A stretch of 64,000 bases of DNA from Sulfolobus sp. S-194 (GCF_012222305.1 NZ_CP035730.1:868001-932000); one strand, 5' to 3'; positions 19,630 through 29,555 are shown, counted from the stretch's first letter. Program-made: numbers and translations. Notes: generated by a model not told the origin, from the letters alone.

Positions 19630-20208
19630 ATGAAAATTGTAATTTTTGCCTCAAGCAGAGAAGCGGATATGGAAGAACCAGTCTTTTGTGACAGAGATAG
19701 TGTTAAAGTGGATGCAAGTAAATGTACGGGGAGAAGCATATCTGTTGCGCCTTTTATAGCTAGGTATCTAAAAGACCTCGGATTCTATGTTACCGTTATT
19801 GATCCTTTTGCTGATGAGACTCCCTATGAAGCTGATAATGTAATAAAAGGTACCAGTTTTCAAGTACCCGATGAAGTAGTAAAGGATGCTTATGTAATAG
19901 TAGCTACCAGGCATGTCTATGATACCTGGGCCATAATGAAATCTGTTTTAGGAGGAGCTAAAGAGACTTTTGTTATTATGAGCATAAAAAGAGCTAAAAT
20001 AATAATGAAAAGGCTTTTGCAAGCTGGAATTACTAAGGAACAAATAAAAAGATTAAGAATACCGGCTGGATTAGATATTGGTGCAAAGAATGAAAAAGAG
20101 ATCGCTTTAAGCATAGTTGCAGAAGTTCTAGCTGTATCGAGGAATGCCAGTGGTAGACCCCTTTCTGAAGTTAAGGAATTCAGTAAAGTAGTAGAGGAAT
20201 TAGAATAA
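19630..20208 (+). CDS. XdhC-like Rossmann-domain protein
   Basis: 192 residues. The C-terminal half matches the XdhC/CoxI Rossmann domain: ATRHVYDTWAIMKSVL near residue 95, MSIKRAKIIMKRLLQAGI near 118 in place of GSRRKRA, and RIPAGLDIGAKNEKEIALSIVAEVL near 145. XdhC proteins insert or sulfurate the molybdenum cofactor of xanthine or CO dehydrogenase-type enzymes. The N-terminal XdhC_CoxI domain is replaced by a short region with two cysteines (CDRD, KCTG). No xanthine or CO dehydrogenase genes are within the window; the only Mo enzyme is far off at 1222. Confidence 0.8.
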   Translation: MKIVIFASSREADMEEPVFCDRDSVKVDASKCTGRSISVAPFIARYLKDLGFYVTVIDPFADETPYEADNVIKGTSFQVPDEVVKDAYVIVATRHVYDTWAIMKSVLGGAKETFVIMSIKRAKIIMKRLLQAGITKEQIKRLRIPAGLDIGAKNEKEIALSIVAEVLAVSRNASGRPLSEVKEFSKVVEELE

Positions 20209-20694
20209 TTTTGTACCGCAGTTAAGGCAGAATTTAGCTCCAGGAGGATTTTGATAACCGCATTGTGGACATCTAACCCCAGCAGTTTGTGCCATTGGTT
20301 GGCTCATGGGTTGTTGAGGAGTTGGCATAGGCTGTTGTTGCATTGGTAAAGGCATATCATACATCCCATCAGTTATTTGCTTATCAATTGTTCCAAACAA
20401 TCTATGGTTTATTAGTTCTCTACCTAAAGGTCCTATGTGTTCTTCTTCTACAATAATCGAAAACTCATTTGGATAACCTCTAAGCCTTACTATAACATTT
20501 TCAACGTGATGAAAGTGACCTTTTTTCATAGCCCTTATTTCATAATCATAATACTGCGGCATACCAGGCTGCATCATCATTGGTGTAGTTAATTGCATAA
20601 CTTGACTTTCCCAACCTTCACTTAGAAAAAGGTTATTAATTTCTTGGGCTAAAAGGGGTATGTTAACATATCTACCAGTATAGGTCTTCTGCAT
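20200..20694 (-). CDS. Protein with C-terminal zinc ribbon
   Basis: 164 residues. The last 24 form a zinc ribbon (CPQCGYQNPPGAKFCLNCG, two CxxC pairs). A Pro/Gln/Met-rich linker (about residues 115-138) joins it to a 110-residue N-terminal domain of mixed alpha/beta character (NNLFLSEGWESQVMQL, then KGHFHHVENVIVRLRGYPNEFSIIVEE). This layout recurs in archaeal zinc-ribbon proteins of unknown function; DUF-type SPFH or PH-like roles are possible but unsupported. The end overlaps the convergent XdhC-like gene by nine bases. Confidence 0.75.
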   Translation of the reverse strand: MQKTYTGRYVNIPLLAQEINNLFLSEGWESQVMQLTTPMMMQPGMPQYYDYEIRAMKKGHFHHVENVIVRLRGYPNEFSIIVEEEHIGPLGRELINHRLFGTIDKQITDGMYDMPLPMQQQPMPTPQQPMSQPMAQTAGVRCPQCGYQNPPGAKFCLNCGTKLF

Positions 20695-20901
20695 AAATAA
20701 GAATAATGTGCAAAGTAAATAAACCTTTCCCTTTCATAAAACCTTATGTTTACTTATACTTTACTATCAGAATATTTTTAATTAAAACATTTGAAATAAA
20801 AAAAGATTAAAGTAAGGCTCTTATTTGTAATTATTAATTCGAAAAGTGTTTCGTTATATTACGTTAAAAAACTAAAAAGTTTTAATGAAAATATCAAAAA
20901 T

Positions 20902-20911
20902 GCTTATAACC
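20902..20911 (+). promoter_or_regulatory. TATA box of the ammonium transporter gene
   Basis: gcttataacc is centred about 27 bases before the ATG at 20935. A leaderless transcript is expected. Confidence 0.55.
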
Positions 20912-20934
20912 AATTTAGAATTAAATGGTTATCG

Positions 20935-22491
20935 ATGGAAATTCAAAAAACCTTTTCCCAAACTAATCTTATAAAGTTATCAATAATACTAATTAGTTTT
21001 TCCGTCATTCTATTATCATTGCACTCGTTCGGACAAACATCATCAAATACTACAGCAGAAATACAGAGTTTAAACCAAAGTATTTTAGCCTTAGAAAATC
21101 GTACAGCAGATTATCCATCTGCAGCGGTTCCTAGCTGGTTAGATACTGGAAGTAACGCATGGATGCTTACGGCTGCAACATTCGTAGGTCTTCAAAGCGT
21201 TCCGGGTGTAGCACTATATTATGCCGGATTATCTAAAAAGAAATATGCTGTAAATTCCGCATTAATGGTATTTTATGCTTTTGCTGCGGTTTTAGTTGTT
21301 TGGATGATAGCTGGTTATAATGCTGGTTTTGGTCACCCGGCATTATTTAGTATCAATGGTTATGGAATTTTAGGTTATCCGATTCCAGCGTGGTTAGGTC
21401 ACTATGAAGCTAGTCAAACAATATTCGGCCCTACTGGAACACCAGTAGATATTCCAACATCAACTTACATATTCTTCCAATTTGTCTTTGCCGCAATAAC
21501 TCCAGTATTATTAGCTGGTGGAGTATTAGAGAGAATGAATTTTAAAGCATGGATGATATTTGTGCCTTTCTGGAGCTTATTAGTATATAGCCCAGTAGCT
21601 TATTGGCTATTCGCTGGAGGATGGTTAAACCAACTAGGAGCGGTAGATTTTAGTGGAGGTTATGTAATTCACGTAGATGCCGGAGTTGGTGCGTTAGCTG
21701 CTGCATTAGCAATAGGTCCTAGATTAGCATCTGAAAGAAAATTAGAAGCTCACAGCTTACCACTAGTTCTTGCAGGTGCTGGGCTAATTTGGTTAGGATG
21801 GGATGGGTTTAACGGTGGTGATCCGGGTGGGGCAACAATTGATGCTGCTATAGCAGTATTAAATACAAATATTGCAACAGCAGTTAGTGCAATAACTTGG
21901 ATGTTGATGGATATGGCATTCTTTAAGAAACCAACATTAGTGGGTGCAACAAGCGGTGCAATAACCGGGTTAGTAGCTATTACACCGGCAGCAGGTTATA
22001 TAAATGGTTGGGAAGCAATGCTCATAGGAATTGCATCTGGAAGTATACCATGGTTATCTCTATATAAATTTGAACCTAGACTAAAAGTTGATGATACATT
22101 AGGAGTATTCTCTACTCATGGTATTGCTGGAATTTTAGGAGGATTATTAACCGGTGTGTTTGCAGATCCCAATGTAACTAAGTATGTACTTCCGGGTTTA
22201 ACTGGTGCATTATATGGTAATTGGTATCAATTAGGAATACAAGCAGCAGCTGCCGCTATAGTATTTGTTTATGATTTTGGAGTAACTTTTGGTTTATTGA
22301 AGCTAATAGGAATGTTCATACCATTGCAAGCACCACCAGATACGCTGGCAATTGGCGATTATGCAATGCATGGAGAAGTAGCATATTCTGAACTATTAGC
22401 TACTTTACCAGAGTCACAAGTAAAGAAAGAAGAAATTGAAGAAGAAGCGGCAGAAGAGAAAGAGGATCCAGATAAGAAAAAATCAAAATAA
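20935..22491 (+). CDS. amt: Ammonium transporter (Amt family)
   Basis: 518 residues with about 11 membrane helices after an N-terminal signal-like helix (residues about 14-30) and an Asn/Thr-rich extracellular lead. The Amt hallmark is [23 protein letters not shown] (near 240), containing the first pore histidine region. The second conserved histidine lies in [22 protein letters not shown] (near 385), and [10 protein letters not shown]-like loops fit the family. A Lys/Glu-rich cytosolic tail (about the last 35 residues) ends the protein. It conducts ammonium across the membrane. No GlnK/PII gene, a common partner, is adjacent. Confidence 0.96.
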   Translation: MEIQKTFSQTNLIKLSIILISFSVILLSLHSFGQTSSNTTAEIQSLNQSILALENRTADYPSAAVPSWLDTGSNAWMLTAATFVGLQSVPGVALYYAGLSKKKYAVNSALMVFYAFAAVLVVWMIAGYNAGFGHPALFSINGYGILGYPIPAWLGHYEASQTIFGPTGTPVDIPTSTYIFFQFVFAAITPVLLAGGVLERMNFKAWMIFVPFWSLLVYSPVAYWLFAGGWLNQLGAVDFSGGYVIHVDAGVGALAAALAIGPRLASERKLEAHSLPLVLAGAGLIWLGWDGFNGGDPGGATIDAAIAVLNTNIATAVSAITWMLMDMAFFKKPTLVGATSGAITGLVAITPAAGYINGWEAMLIGIASGSIPWLSLYKFEPRLKVDDTLGVFSTHGIAGILGGLLTGVFADPNVTKYVLPGLTGALYGNWYQLGIQAAAAAIVFVYDFGVTFGLLKLIGMFIPLQAPPDTLAIGDYAMHGEVAYSELLATLPESQVKKEEIEEEAAEEKEDPDKKKSK

Positions 22492-22536
22492 TTTTTGTCG
22501 AAATATTTCATCTTTTTCCTTCTTTTCTACTACAAA
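22492..22536 (+). terminator. T-rich termination region after amt
   Basis: The 45 bases after the stop are strongly T/pyrimidine-rich (tttttgt, ctttttccttcttttct), the usual archaeal terminator form. Confidence 0.45.
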
Positions 22537-22636
22537 TAATTCTTTTCCATTTTTTATTTCCTATAGTATGTAATATACTTTAAAAATCTATAGTATTTGA
22601 CCCTAGATCTCCAAATTCATTTTACAAAAAATAATT

Positions 22637-23420
22637 TCATAGAATATTTATTCCAAATTCAGAAAATTTTGTAATTAGAGAAAAAGTTAAATCGGATAGA
22701 GTAATCATTCTATAAGACGTCTCAATGGGACTCCTAACCTTGTTGTACAACCTTGTAATTAGGCAAATCAAGATTAGTTCCCTTAGCAAAATACGTCCCC
22801 TTACCCTATGATGAAAGTATCCCCTATCCTTCCCCTTATTCTTAGTACCATCAAAATTATGATGAATCTTAACATCCCCCAAGGGCACAGAAATCTACAA
22901 AATTAAATTGCGACAAATATTTCAAGATATCAAAGGAGCAGGACATCGAGCTAACGATATTTTAACTTCTAAGGCCAGTACTTGCTCTATCAAGATTTTA
23001 ACAATACTCTCCCTACTAATCCCCTTAGTTACGCTCGTGAAGGCTAGCACGAGCGTTTTCCCATTTACTTGAGTTGTTGCAGTAGCGTAGTTCCAAGCGT
23101 ACCTATGTTGTGGCCTTCTATTCCTTCCTCTGGTTTTTTCGTCATATTCCAGAAATCTTCAATCTATATATTTTTACTTTTTTCTTTTGCCTGGTCCTTT
23201 AGTGGAGATTGTTTTTATTACGTTTAGTATTTGGTATATTACTTGTGGTTGTTTTCCACGTAGTTTCTCACTGTTTGTGGTGATATTAAGAATTCTTTTG
23301 CCTTATTTTCTATTGGGTCTCTGCTGTGATAAGTGTAGACTTCTTAAGCCTTTCTTACCTTTATGATTGAAAGTGTTTTTTCTTGATTTGTGTAAGTGTT
23401 TGGTGGATGGAGTTTTGTTA
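22637..23420 (-). pseudogene. Decayed DDE-type transposase gene
   Basis: On the minus strand, several frames carry pieces of one transposase. The segment at about 23158-22945 reads KTRGRNRRPQHRYAWNYATATT and continues NGKTLVLAFTSVTKGIS. After a frame change near 22940, the 83-residue frame ending at 22637 reads VKIHHNFDGTKNKGKDRGYFHHR, then SPIETSYRMI, the E-x6-type C-terminal catalytic region of IS4/ISH3-like DDE transposases. Further upstream remnants include VIYQILNVIKTISTKGPGKRKK. Stops and frame changes make it non-functional. The exact IS family is uncertain and the element ends were not found. Confidence 0.7.
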
Positions 23421-23874
23421 TTGTCAAGTGTTACTTATCCTAAGGTAATACTAAGTCTTTCTCGGTTAGCATTTTACGTAAAAATTTTAGGTTGAAATGA
23501 TTTTTAAATAAATACGATTTTATAGTATAAAATTTTCATCTAATAGTGATAAATCTATTCTCTTTGAAATGAAGTATAGTATAAATATCTACGATATCTT
23601 TTAAAATAATTATTCACTGCCAGGATTTTCCGATAAATGCTACTCGGTTTTCACGCCTTCGAGAAGTTGGTTTTCGCTTTTTCATCTTCGTTTTAGCTAC
23701 ACTTATTTAGTTGTTGTTTATTTTTGTCAATGGGAAGATGTCTAGGGAAGTCTTCCCACTTGTTCTTATTCATGTTATTTTTTATTCAATAATACAAATT
23801 ATTAAAATTCTATGCGAATTCTTGAGTTGCCCTTTAAATTAAGGGGTAAGGAAAAAAGAAACTAGAGTATATCT
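23421..23874. other. Intergenic region with a hairpin
   Basis: No gene seen. An 8-bp perfect stem tgggaaga/tcttccca (23731-23738 with 23751-23758) lies about 120 bases past the 3' end of the thermopsin-like gene, and a short cttcgagaag palindrome lies near 23655. Either could belong to the decayed insertion element. Confidence 0.4.
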
Positions 23875-26148
23875 TTATTTTCTCCTTAACAAAAGTAGTA
23901 ATGATATAATGAACAAGAGGATGATTAAGGATATAATTATTATGTTAACCCAGTTATAATTGCTATATACTATAATAGTCCTTGTAGCCGTTATACCTAA
24001 TGAGTCCTTCATTATTATAGTAACATTATTCTCGCCAAGCTTTAACGGGATATTTAGAGATAAGTTATTACCGGTGTAGTATTCCTTACCGTTAACGTAA
24101 ACTGTGTATGTATATGGTGGTATACCTCTACTTCCCTCACCCGATAAATTAATTGACGTAGTTTTGACTAAGAAGTTATTTTGACTAGTCCAATTTATAG
24201 TCAAAATTGGGTCTTGGTTAAATCTTAGTATAACGTCATTACTTAATTGGTAACCTACGGAGTCTGTTAATGTTATGTTTACCAAATAGGTACCATATGG
24301 TAAGTTAAGTGGTAACTCAGTCTCGGACTTTATAATAGATGAGTTCACTATAGTTCCATTTACATATACCTTTATCATGTAAGGCGGAACACCGTAACTA
24401 CTATTAACGTTCAAGGCTATAGGAATACCTTCATCGCTTTCGGTGGCGTTTGTAGTTACTACTAAAGTAGGATCTTTATAAACGATCAGCATAGCTGAAT
24501 CTTCTACTGTGTAATTTACAAAGTCTGTAAGTTTTACGGTTATGTTATAAACGCCGGCAGACGTAAACGTGTAGTTAAATGCTGTTTTACTAGATACTGC
24601 TGTTCCATTGATAAACCATGTTTCCGTGTATGGTGGGGTTCCTCCTTTAGGATGTATAGTGAAAACCACAGGTAATCTCACGTCTGTAACATTTCGTAAG
24701 ATTGTAATATTCACAGAGGGGTCTGGATTAACTTCCAATGAATGATTTAATTCCAGAATTGAGCCGTATAAATCTCTTATTATAATAGAGCAAGTTAAGT
24801 TCCCCACCTTATTAGGGGTTATAGGGTAGTAAGTGTTGCCTATAAATAAGTCTACAAAAGTCTTATTACCTATCTCTACTATGTAAGGAGGTTCTCCTCC
24901 CGTTACGTTGAGTTCAATCTCACCCCTTTGCCCTATGTCAATAACCTTAGAACCATTAATAATTTTTGCCTTAAAAGGTGAACTTGTATTAGGGATAAGT
25001 AATTCTTCACCTTCGCCTACTTTTACTTGATAAGCACCTTGATATGGAATTGTAACTAGGTTATCCGAGGCTTCGGCTGTGTCTATACCGAACGGTAGTA
25101 GGGATTTAGGAATAATTATAGTATTATTATTTAAATAAAACATATAAATTAATGCGTTAATCTGATTAAATTTAGTTATTTCGCCCCCGTATTGACCACC
25201 GAACACGAATTCCGTGTCATAAGCATTTCCACTCCCTGTATTGTTATAGCCGTCTACCAGAAGGTAGGCCGAAGTTATACCTTGGACTTTAATCGTAACG
25301 TTATCGTAGTAATTAAAGGACGTCTCATTAAGGTAACCAAAGAGTATGTTCACGCCTTGAGGAGTAGAGTTTACTCTTATAATTAAAGCAGTATATAATG
25401 GGTAAGTCAATTTGTAAAATTGGGTGTCATAAGCATAGTAATCGTTTAACGTTATTCCAACAAAAGTTGAATATATAGATCCTTCTCCAATGACAGATGT
25501 AGTATTGAGAACACTAGTGGATGAGGTAAAGTTCCATACGTTATCTTCATAATAGTATTGGCTGGTGTTTGTAATGAACTCTATCACATTTTGTAACCAG
25601 TACTGTTGGCTGCCATATTTAGTATTTACTTGTAAAACTGTATTAAGTTGGAGAGACGCCCCGTAGCTATTTAAGGAGTTATTATAAGCCGAGATATAAT
25701 AGATCTGAGCCACACCAACTACCTCATTAAACTTCTCAATGTAAGGAGAAACTACACCTTTTACAGATTCTATACCGTAATCCGCTATGCCTGTAGGAGA
25801 AGGTCTGCCATTTCCTATGTAAGTCTGGATCGTTACGTTAGTATTTGTCATGTTGTTAACGAAGAGGAGTTTATATTCACCTGACGATAAATTAACGTAT
25901 CCGTAATATGACGATCCTTGGAAAGAGAATACTGTATATCCTCCTAAAGTTTGTATAACGAAATATATTGGGGCCGTGGAATAATAAACTACGTAAAGAC
26001 CGTTATTCACATTCTCGTAGATGCACTCATAGTAGCCCGGTGGTAGGTTAACCATATGATAAACGGATATATAACCTAGACTATTTAAGGACATAATTAG
26101 ATAAAAAAAGATAATTAGCACTAGTATAAACATTGTCTGGCTTCTCAT
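23875..26148 (-). CDS. Thermopsin-family surface protein with PKD-like repeats and C-terminal anchor
   Basis: 757 residues. An N-terminal signal peptide (hydrophobic residues 6-24) precedes a thermopsin (peptidase family A5) domain of about 330 residues, with family segments PTGIADYGI near 117, the SYGASLQLNTVLQV stretch, and YWLQNVIEF near 183. Three or more Ig/PKD-like repeats of about 85 residues follow (GGEPPYIVEIGNKT, GGTPPYTETWFING, SYGVPPYMIKVYVNG, SRGIPPYTYTVYVNG). A final transmembrane helix and basic tail (RRK) anchor it outside the cell. The family consists of acid proteases active at high temperature. Many sequons suggest glycosylation. Confidence 0.85.
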   Translation of the reverse strand: MRSQTMFILVLIIFFYLIMSLNSLGYISVYHMVNLPPGYYECIYENVNNGLYVVYYSTAPIYFVIQTLGGYTVFSFQGSSYYGYVNLSSGEYKLLFVNNMTNTNVTIQTYIGNGRPSPTGIADYGIESVKGVVSPYIEKFNEVVGVAQIYYISAYNNSLNSYGASLQLNTVLQVNTKYGSQQYWLQNVIEFITNTSQYYYEDNVWNFTSSTSVLNTTSVIGEGSIYSTFVGITLNDYYAYDTQFYKLTYPLYTALIIRVNSTPQGVNILFGYLNETSFNYYDNVTIKVQGITSAYLLVDGYNNTGSGNAYDTEFVFGGQYGGEITKFNQINALIYMFYLNNNTIIIPKSLLPFGIDTAEASDNLVTIPYQGAYQVKVGEGEELLIPNTSSPFKAKIINGSKVIDIGQRGEIELNVTGGEPPYIVEIGNKTFVDLFIGNTYYPITPNKVGNLTCSIIIRDLYGSILELNHSLEVNPDPSVNITILRNVTDVRLPVVFTIHPKGGTPPYTETWFINGTAVSSKTAFNYTFTSAGVYNITVKLTDFVNYTVEDSAMLIVYKDPTLVVTTNATESDEGIPIALNVNSSYGVPPYMIKVYVNGTIVNSSIIKSETELPLNLPYGTYLVNITLTDSVGYQLSNDVILRFNQDPILTINWTSQNNFLVKTTSINLSGEGSRGIPPYTYTVYVNGKEYYTGNNLSLNIPLKLGENNVTIIMKDSLGITATRTIIVYSNYNWVNIIIISLIILLFIISLLLLLRRK

Positions 26149-26579
26149 AAGAAACTTTTGATTTTAATGCTTTATAAGCCTATCTTATGTTAGGTAGTCT
26201 TTTTTCATAGCTAGACAGTTTTTAATAAGTCCAATGATAAATTTGGTTATTAGACAAGGTAACGAACTATACTTTGTAAAAAACTTGGCATGATAAACTG
26301 TAAAAACAAAAAAGAAAAATAATTTTAGTAAGCTAAAAAAATCACATCAATAAAATTTTGATTTTTAACGTCGTTAAAGTTCGAAATTCGCACTATATCT
26401 TATAATGTATATAGGGTATTTTAAACAAGTCCTCATATCTAACTCACCTTTTCTCTCTGAAAGGGTAAAGGGTTCACCTCATTAATACACTCTTAAATTT
26501 AAGGGATGAATCCTTTTTCGTGTTAATAGAAATCTCTTTTTTACATCATGTTTATGAAGAATTTTTCTTATATATGATT

Positions 26580-26710
26580 ATCCCTCGCACCGATGTGAGC
26601 TATGCCCAAAAGAGTGAAGGTGATTGTGGAGATATGAGCCCTGTGCTGTTGGCTCGAAGGAGTCTCATGACCCACCTAAAAGGTGGTTGAGGGCTAAGTC
26701 CCCTATATTT
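26580..26710 (+). ncRNA. Candidate structured RNA (possible IS605-type transposon end/omega RNA)
   Basis: By my count 63 of 120 bases at 26581-26700 are G or C, far above the AT-rich surroundings, a known mark of structured RNA in AT-rich thermophiles. Consecutive hairpins are visible: ctcgca/tgtgag (26584-26599), gagcc/ggctc (26636-26655), ccacct-aaa-aggtgg (26672-26686) and aggg/ccct (26690-26704). The plus strand also encodes a 38-codon frame (26574-26690) containing CGDMSPVLLARRSLMTHLKGG, which could be the tail of a lost TnpB gene. Either a free ncRNA or a decayed IS605-type right end would fit. The strand is provisional. Confidence 0.45.
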
Positions 26711-26851
26711 GATCATGATTGAATATAAAATGAGCGAAAATTAAAGTGTAAGGACAAACAGGCATAAAGAGGACTATAGACTCGTTACATTAACTCGCTT
26801 AATTCCTTAAAGTCAGGGTCCTACAAATTGGAAAAGGTTCCATGTAAAGGA

Positions 26852-26861
26852 ATTTATACCT
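26852..26861 (+). promoter_or_regulatory. TATA box of the tldD-tldE operon
   Basis: atttatacct is centred 25 bases before the ATG at 26881, consistent with a leaderless transcript. Confidence 0.55.
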
Positions 26862-26880
26862 TAGTATACACTTATCATTT

Positions 26881-28266
26881 ATGGATTTAAATGTAATTTT
26901 GAAAAAGTTTTCTGAATTTAATTATGTTGAGGTAAGAGAGCATAAAATAAATTCTACTCACTTCTTTATCATTAATGGTTATCCTGCTGGGTTAGCTAGC
27001 ACTATTCATTCTGGTTATAGTGTCAGAGCATTTAAAGACTCTGCTATGTACTTTACTTCTTCTTCTAATTTTGAAGATCTGTCTCCTTTATCTTTTTCTC
27101 TAAAAGAATGGGAAAAAGGCTACTCTACGGATCAAAGAACAAGTGGGGAATATGTAGTTAATGAAAAAGAGAAAATTAGTGATGTGTCGCTTGAGGAGAA
27201 ACAAAAAATTTTAGTTGAAATTTCTAATAATCTAAAAAATATAAATATTAACTCAAAGATAGTTTCTATTAATTTTATTTATTCTGAGTCAATAGAGGAG
27301 AAGAATATTTTGTTTGAAGATGGCACTACTATTCATGGTCTAGTACCAAGGATTAATGTATCAGCAAGTGTTTCAATGGTTAGTGATAAGGCTAGCGCAA
27401 CATTTTATGAGGAATTTGGAGGTAGTGGAGGTTTTGAATTAATAAAAAATTGGGATATACAAAATACATTAGCTGAGAAGATCAGAAATGTTGATGAAGT
27501 GCTTACAAAAGGTAAAGGAGTTACTCCAGGAAGAAAAGATGTAATATTTAGTAATATGTTAACAGGTATAATGGCTCATGAATCTGTTGGGCATCCATTC
27601 GAGGCTGATAGGGTTTTGGGTAGGGAATTTGCTCAAGCGGGTTTAAGTTATTTAGTAAACAGAAATTTTGGTGAAAAAATTGGTTCTGATATTGTTAATG
27701 TTGTTGATGACCCAACTCTTCCTAACAGTTCTGGATTTTATCTAATTGATGATGAAGGTATTAAGGCTAGGGCTAAGTTTTTAATAAAAGATGGAAAGAT
27801 AAATGAGTTACTACAAGATCGTTTTTCGGCATACAAATTCGGTGTAAGTAGTAATGGTTCGGCTAGGGCTGCGAATTTCGATAGGGAACCTTTAATTAGA
27901 ATGTCTAATACTTTCTTTATGCCTAGTAATTTCACATTTGATGAGCTTCTTGAAGATGTTAAGGACGGTATTTATCTAAAATCCTATATGGAATGGAATA
28001 TCGACGATTTAAGAATTGGCCAACGCTACATAGGTTTGGAGGCTTATGAGATTAAAAATGGTGAAATTAAAGAACCATTGTTGTTCCCAGTCATTGAAGG
28101 TACGACTTTTGAATTCTTATCTTCAATTGACGCTATAGATAACACTTTAAAGTTTTATTACGGTACTTGTGGAAAAGGAGACCCAGATCAAGGTATACCT
28201 GTTTGGCTAGGTGGGCCTAATATGAGATTGAGAAATGTTTCTGTAAAGGTGAGAGGTTATGAATGA
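26881..28266 (+). CDS. tldD: TldD-type metalloprotease subunit
   Basis: 461 residues. The zinc motif HESVGHPFEADR (HExxxH, near residue 238) identifies the catalytic TldD subunit. The C-terminal zinc-binding region carries the TldD ending (FYYGTCGKGDPDQGIPVWLGGP), with the Cys that serves as third metal ligand. With TldE it forms a heterodimeric protease; in bacteria it trims microcin B17 and related peptides and unfolded short peptides. It overlaps tldE by eight bases, so expression is coupled and in 1:1 ratio. Confidence 0.93.
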   Translation: MDLNVILKKFSEFNYVEVREHKINSTHFFIINGYPAGLASTIHSGYSVRAFKDSAMYFTSSSNFEDLSPLSFSLKEWEKGYSTDQRTSGEYVVNEKEKISDVSLEEKQKILVEISNNLKNININSKIVSINFIYSESIEEKNILFEDGTTIHGLVPRINVSASVSMVSDKASATFYEEFGGSGGFELIKNWDIQNTLAEKIRNVDEVLTKGKGVTPGRKDVIFSNMLTGIMAHESVGHPFEADRVLGREFAQAGLSYLVNRNFGEKIGSDIVNVVDDPTLPNSSGFYLIDDEGIKARAKFLIKDGKINELLQDRFSAYKFGVSSNGSARAANFDREPLIRMSNTFFMPSNFTFDELLEDVKDGIYLKSYMEWNIDDLRIGQRYIGLEAYEIKNGEIKEPLLFPVIEGTTFEFLSSIDAIDNTLKFYYGTCGKGDPDQGIPVWLGGPNMRLRNVSVKVRGYE

Positions 28267-29515
28267 GGAACTAATTAAGTTAATGGAAAATTTAAAAGGC
28301 TTTGATGAAATTGGCGTTCTTCAAGTCAGGAGTAGGAAATTGTTAGTTAAGTTTGTTTACAGTGAAATTGTAGAAGTTCAAAGGCTTGTGAATACTGAAT
28401 TAAATGTCATAGTAAGAAAAGGGAATAAATATTTAGCAGTATCTTCAAATGGTGATATAGACGTTGAAAAAATTAAGGAAATGTTTAATGTAGTTAAAGA
28501 GTCTTTCTTAACACCAGTTTTTAGTGATAATGACAGAGAGTTAAAATCTGTTAGTTATTCTGATCTAAAGGATATTATTGAGAAAGGCGATATAAGTTCT
28601 ATTGCTAAAGATATTTATTCTTCCGAGTTTCCAATATCTGGAATATTTGAGGTAAATGAAAATTCTATCTCTTTAGTTACTTCGAAAGGTTTTAATGGAC
28701 TAACTGTGAAATATTCAGCGGATGGTTACTTCAGGGCTTTTAATAACAACTATTCCGGTCAATGGGCTTTCTACTCAGATTCTTTATCACCTTTGAAGGA
28801 TAGTATAAAACAAGCTAATGTCTTAGCTTCAATAGATGGAGAGGCAAAAGTTTATGATGGAAGATACGATGTGATACTTTCACCGCTTGTTGTTGGAAAC
28901 TTGATGAGTGACTTCAGTTATTTTGCTTCAGCATTCAGTGTATATACCGGTTCATCATTCCTTTATAACGTAAAGCAAGGTGATAAGATTACTAGTGAGA
29001 GATTAAGTATTTACGATGTTCCTAATAAGTTAGGTACTAGAGAATTTGATGATGAGGCTACATTTACGTACGATAAACCCCTAATAGAAAATGGTATATT
29101 TCAAACGTTGCTTTATAATAATGAGCTGGCAAAATTAATGAATGCTAAGTCAACTGGAAATGCTGGTATTATTAATCCAACTTCTTTCGGAATTGAGGTT
29201 AAGAGTGGGGATGTGAAGTTTGATTCTCTTCTTTCTGGTAATGTAATCTTTATCAATAATAATTGGTATACTAGGTATCAGAATTACTTAGAAGGAGCTT
29301 TCTCAACGGTTTGTAGAGATGCTGTAATTGTCTACAAAGATGGTAAACCCATAGGTAATGCTGGAAGGATTAGGATTTCTGATTATATTCCTAGAATATT
29401 GAAAAACATAGAAGAAGTTTCTAAAGAGAGTTTTGCTGTGAAATGGTGGGATGCTCCATTACCGACAATAGCTCCCTTTATTTTAGTTAAGGATGTAAAT
29501 ATAACTAGGGCTTAG
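28259..29515 (+). CDS. tldE: TldE/PmbA-type protease subunit
   Basis: 418 residues of the PmbA/TldE family, the non-catalytic partner of TldD: it has the family fold but no HExxxH. Typical segments are VYDGRYDVILSPLVVGNLM near 198, SIYDVPNKLGTREFDDEATFT near 250 (with the DDEG-like turn) and the C-terminal APLPTIAPFILVKDV. It covers the TldD active-site cavity in the heterodimer. The start overlaps the end of tldD by eight bases. The two genes form a clear two-gene operon with a single promoter before tldD. Confidence 0.92.
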   Translation: MNEELIKLMENLKGFDEIGVLQVRSRKLLVKFVYSEIVEVQRLVNTELNVIVRKGNKYLAVSSNGDIDVEKIKEMFNVVKESFLTPVFSDNDRELKSVSYSDLKDIIEKGDISSIAKDIYSSEFPISGIFEVNENSISLVTSKGFNGLTVKYSADGYFRAFNNNYSGQWAFYSDSLSPLKDSIKQANVLASIDGEAKVYDGRYDVILSPLVVGNLMSDFSYFASAFSVYTGSSFLYNVKQGDKITSERLSIYDVPNKLGTREFDDEATFTYDKPLIENGIFQTLLYNNELAKLMNAKSTGNAGIINPTSFGIEVKSGDVKFDSLLSGNVIFINNNWYTRYQNYLEGAFSTVCRDAVIVYKDGKPIGNAGRIRISDYIPRILKNIEEVSKESFAVKWWDAPLPTIAPFILVKDVNITRA

Positions 29516-29545
29516 TATTTTTTTAATAGTTCAGACTCGAAACAC

Positions 29546-29555
29546 TTATTAAATA
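29546..29555 (+). promoter_or_regulatory. TATA box of the MFS exporter gene
   Basis: ttattaaata is centred about 24 bases before the ATG at 29574. This favours that ATG over the one at 29559. Confidence 0.5.

Larger units (their letters stand above)
26149..26880. other. Intergenic region containing a structured GC-rich block
   Basis: About 730 bases between the divergent thermopsin-like and tldD genes. The outer parts are AT-rich and featureless, except for an 8-bp stem with one G-T pair (accttttc/gaaagggt, near 26452-26472). The GC-rich block at 26580-26710 is listed separately. Confidence 0.6.
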
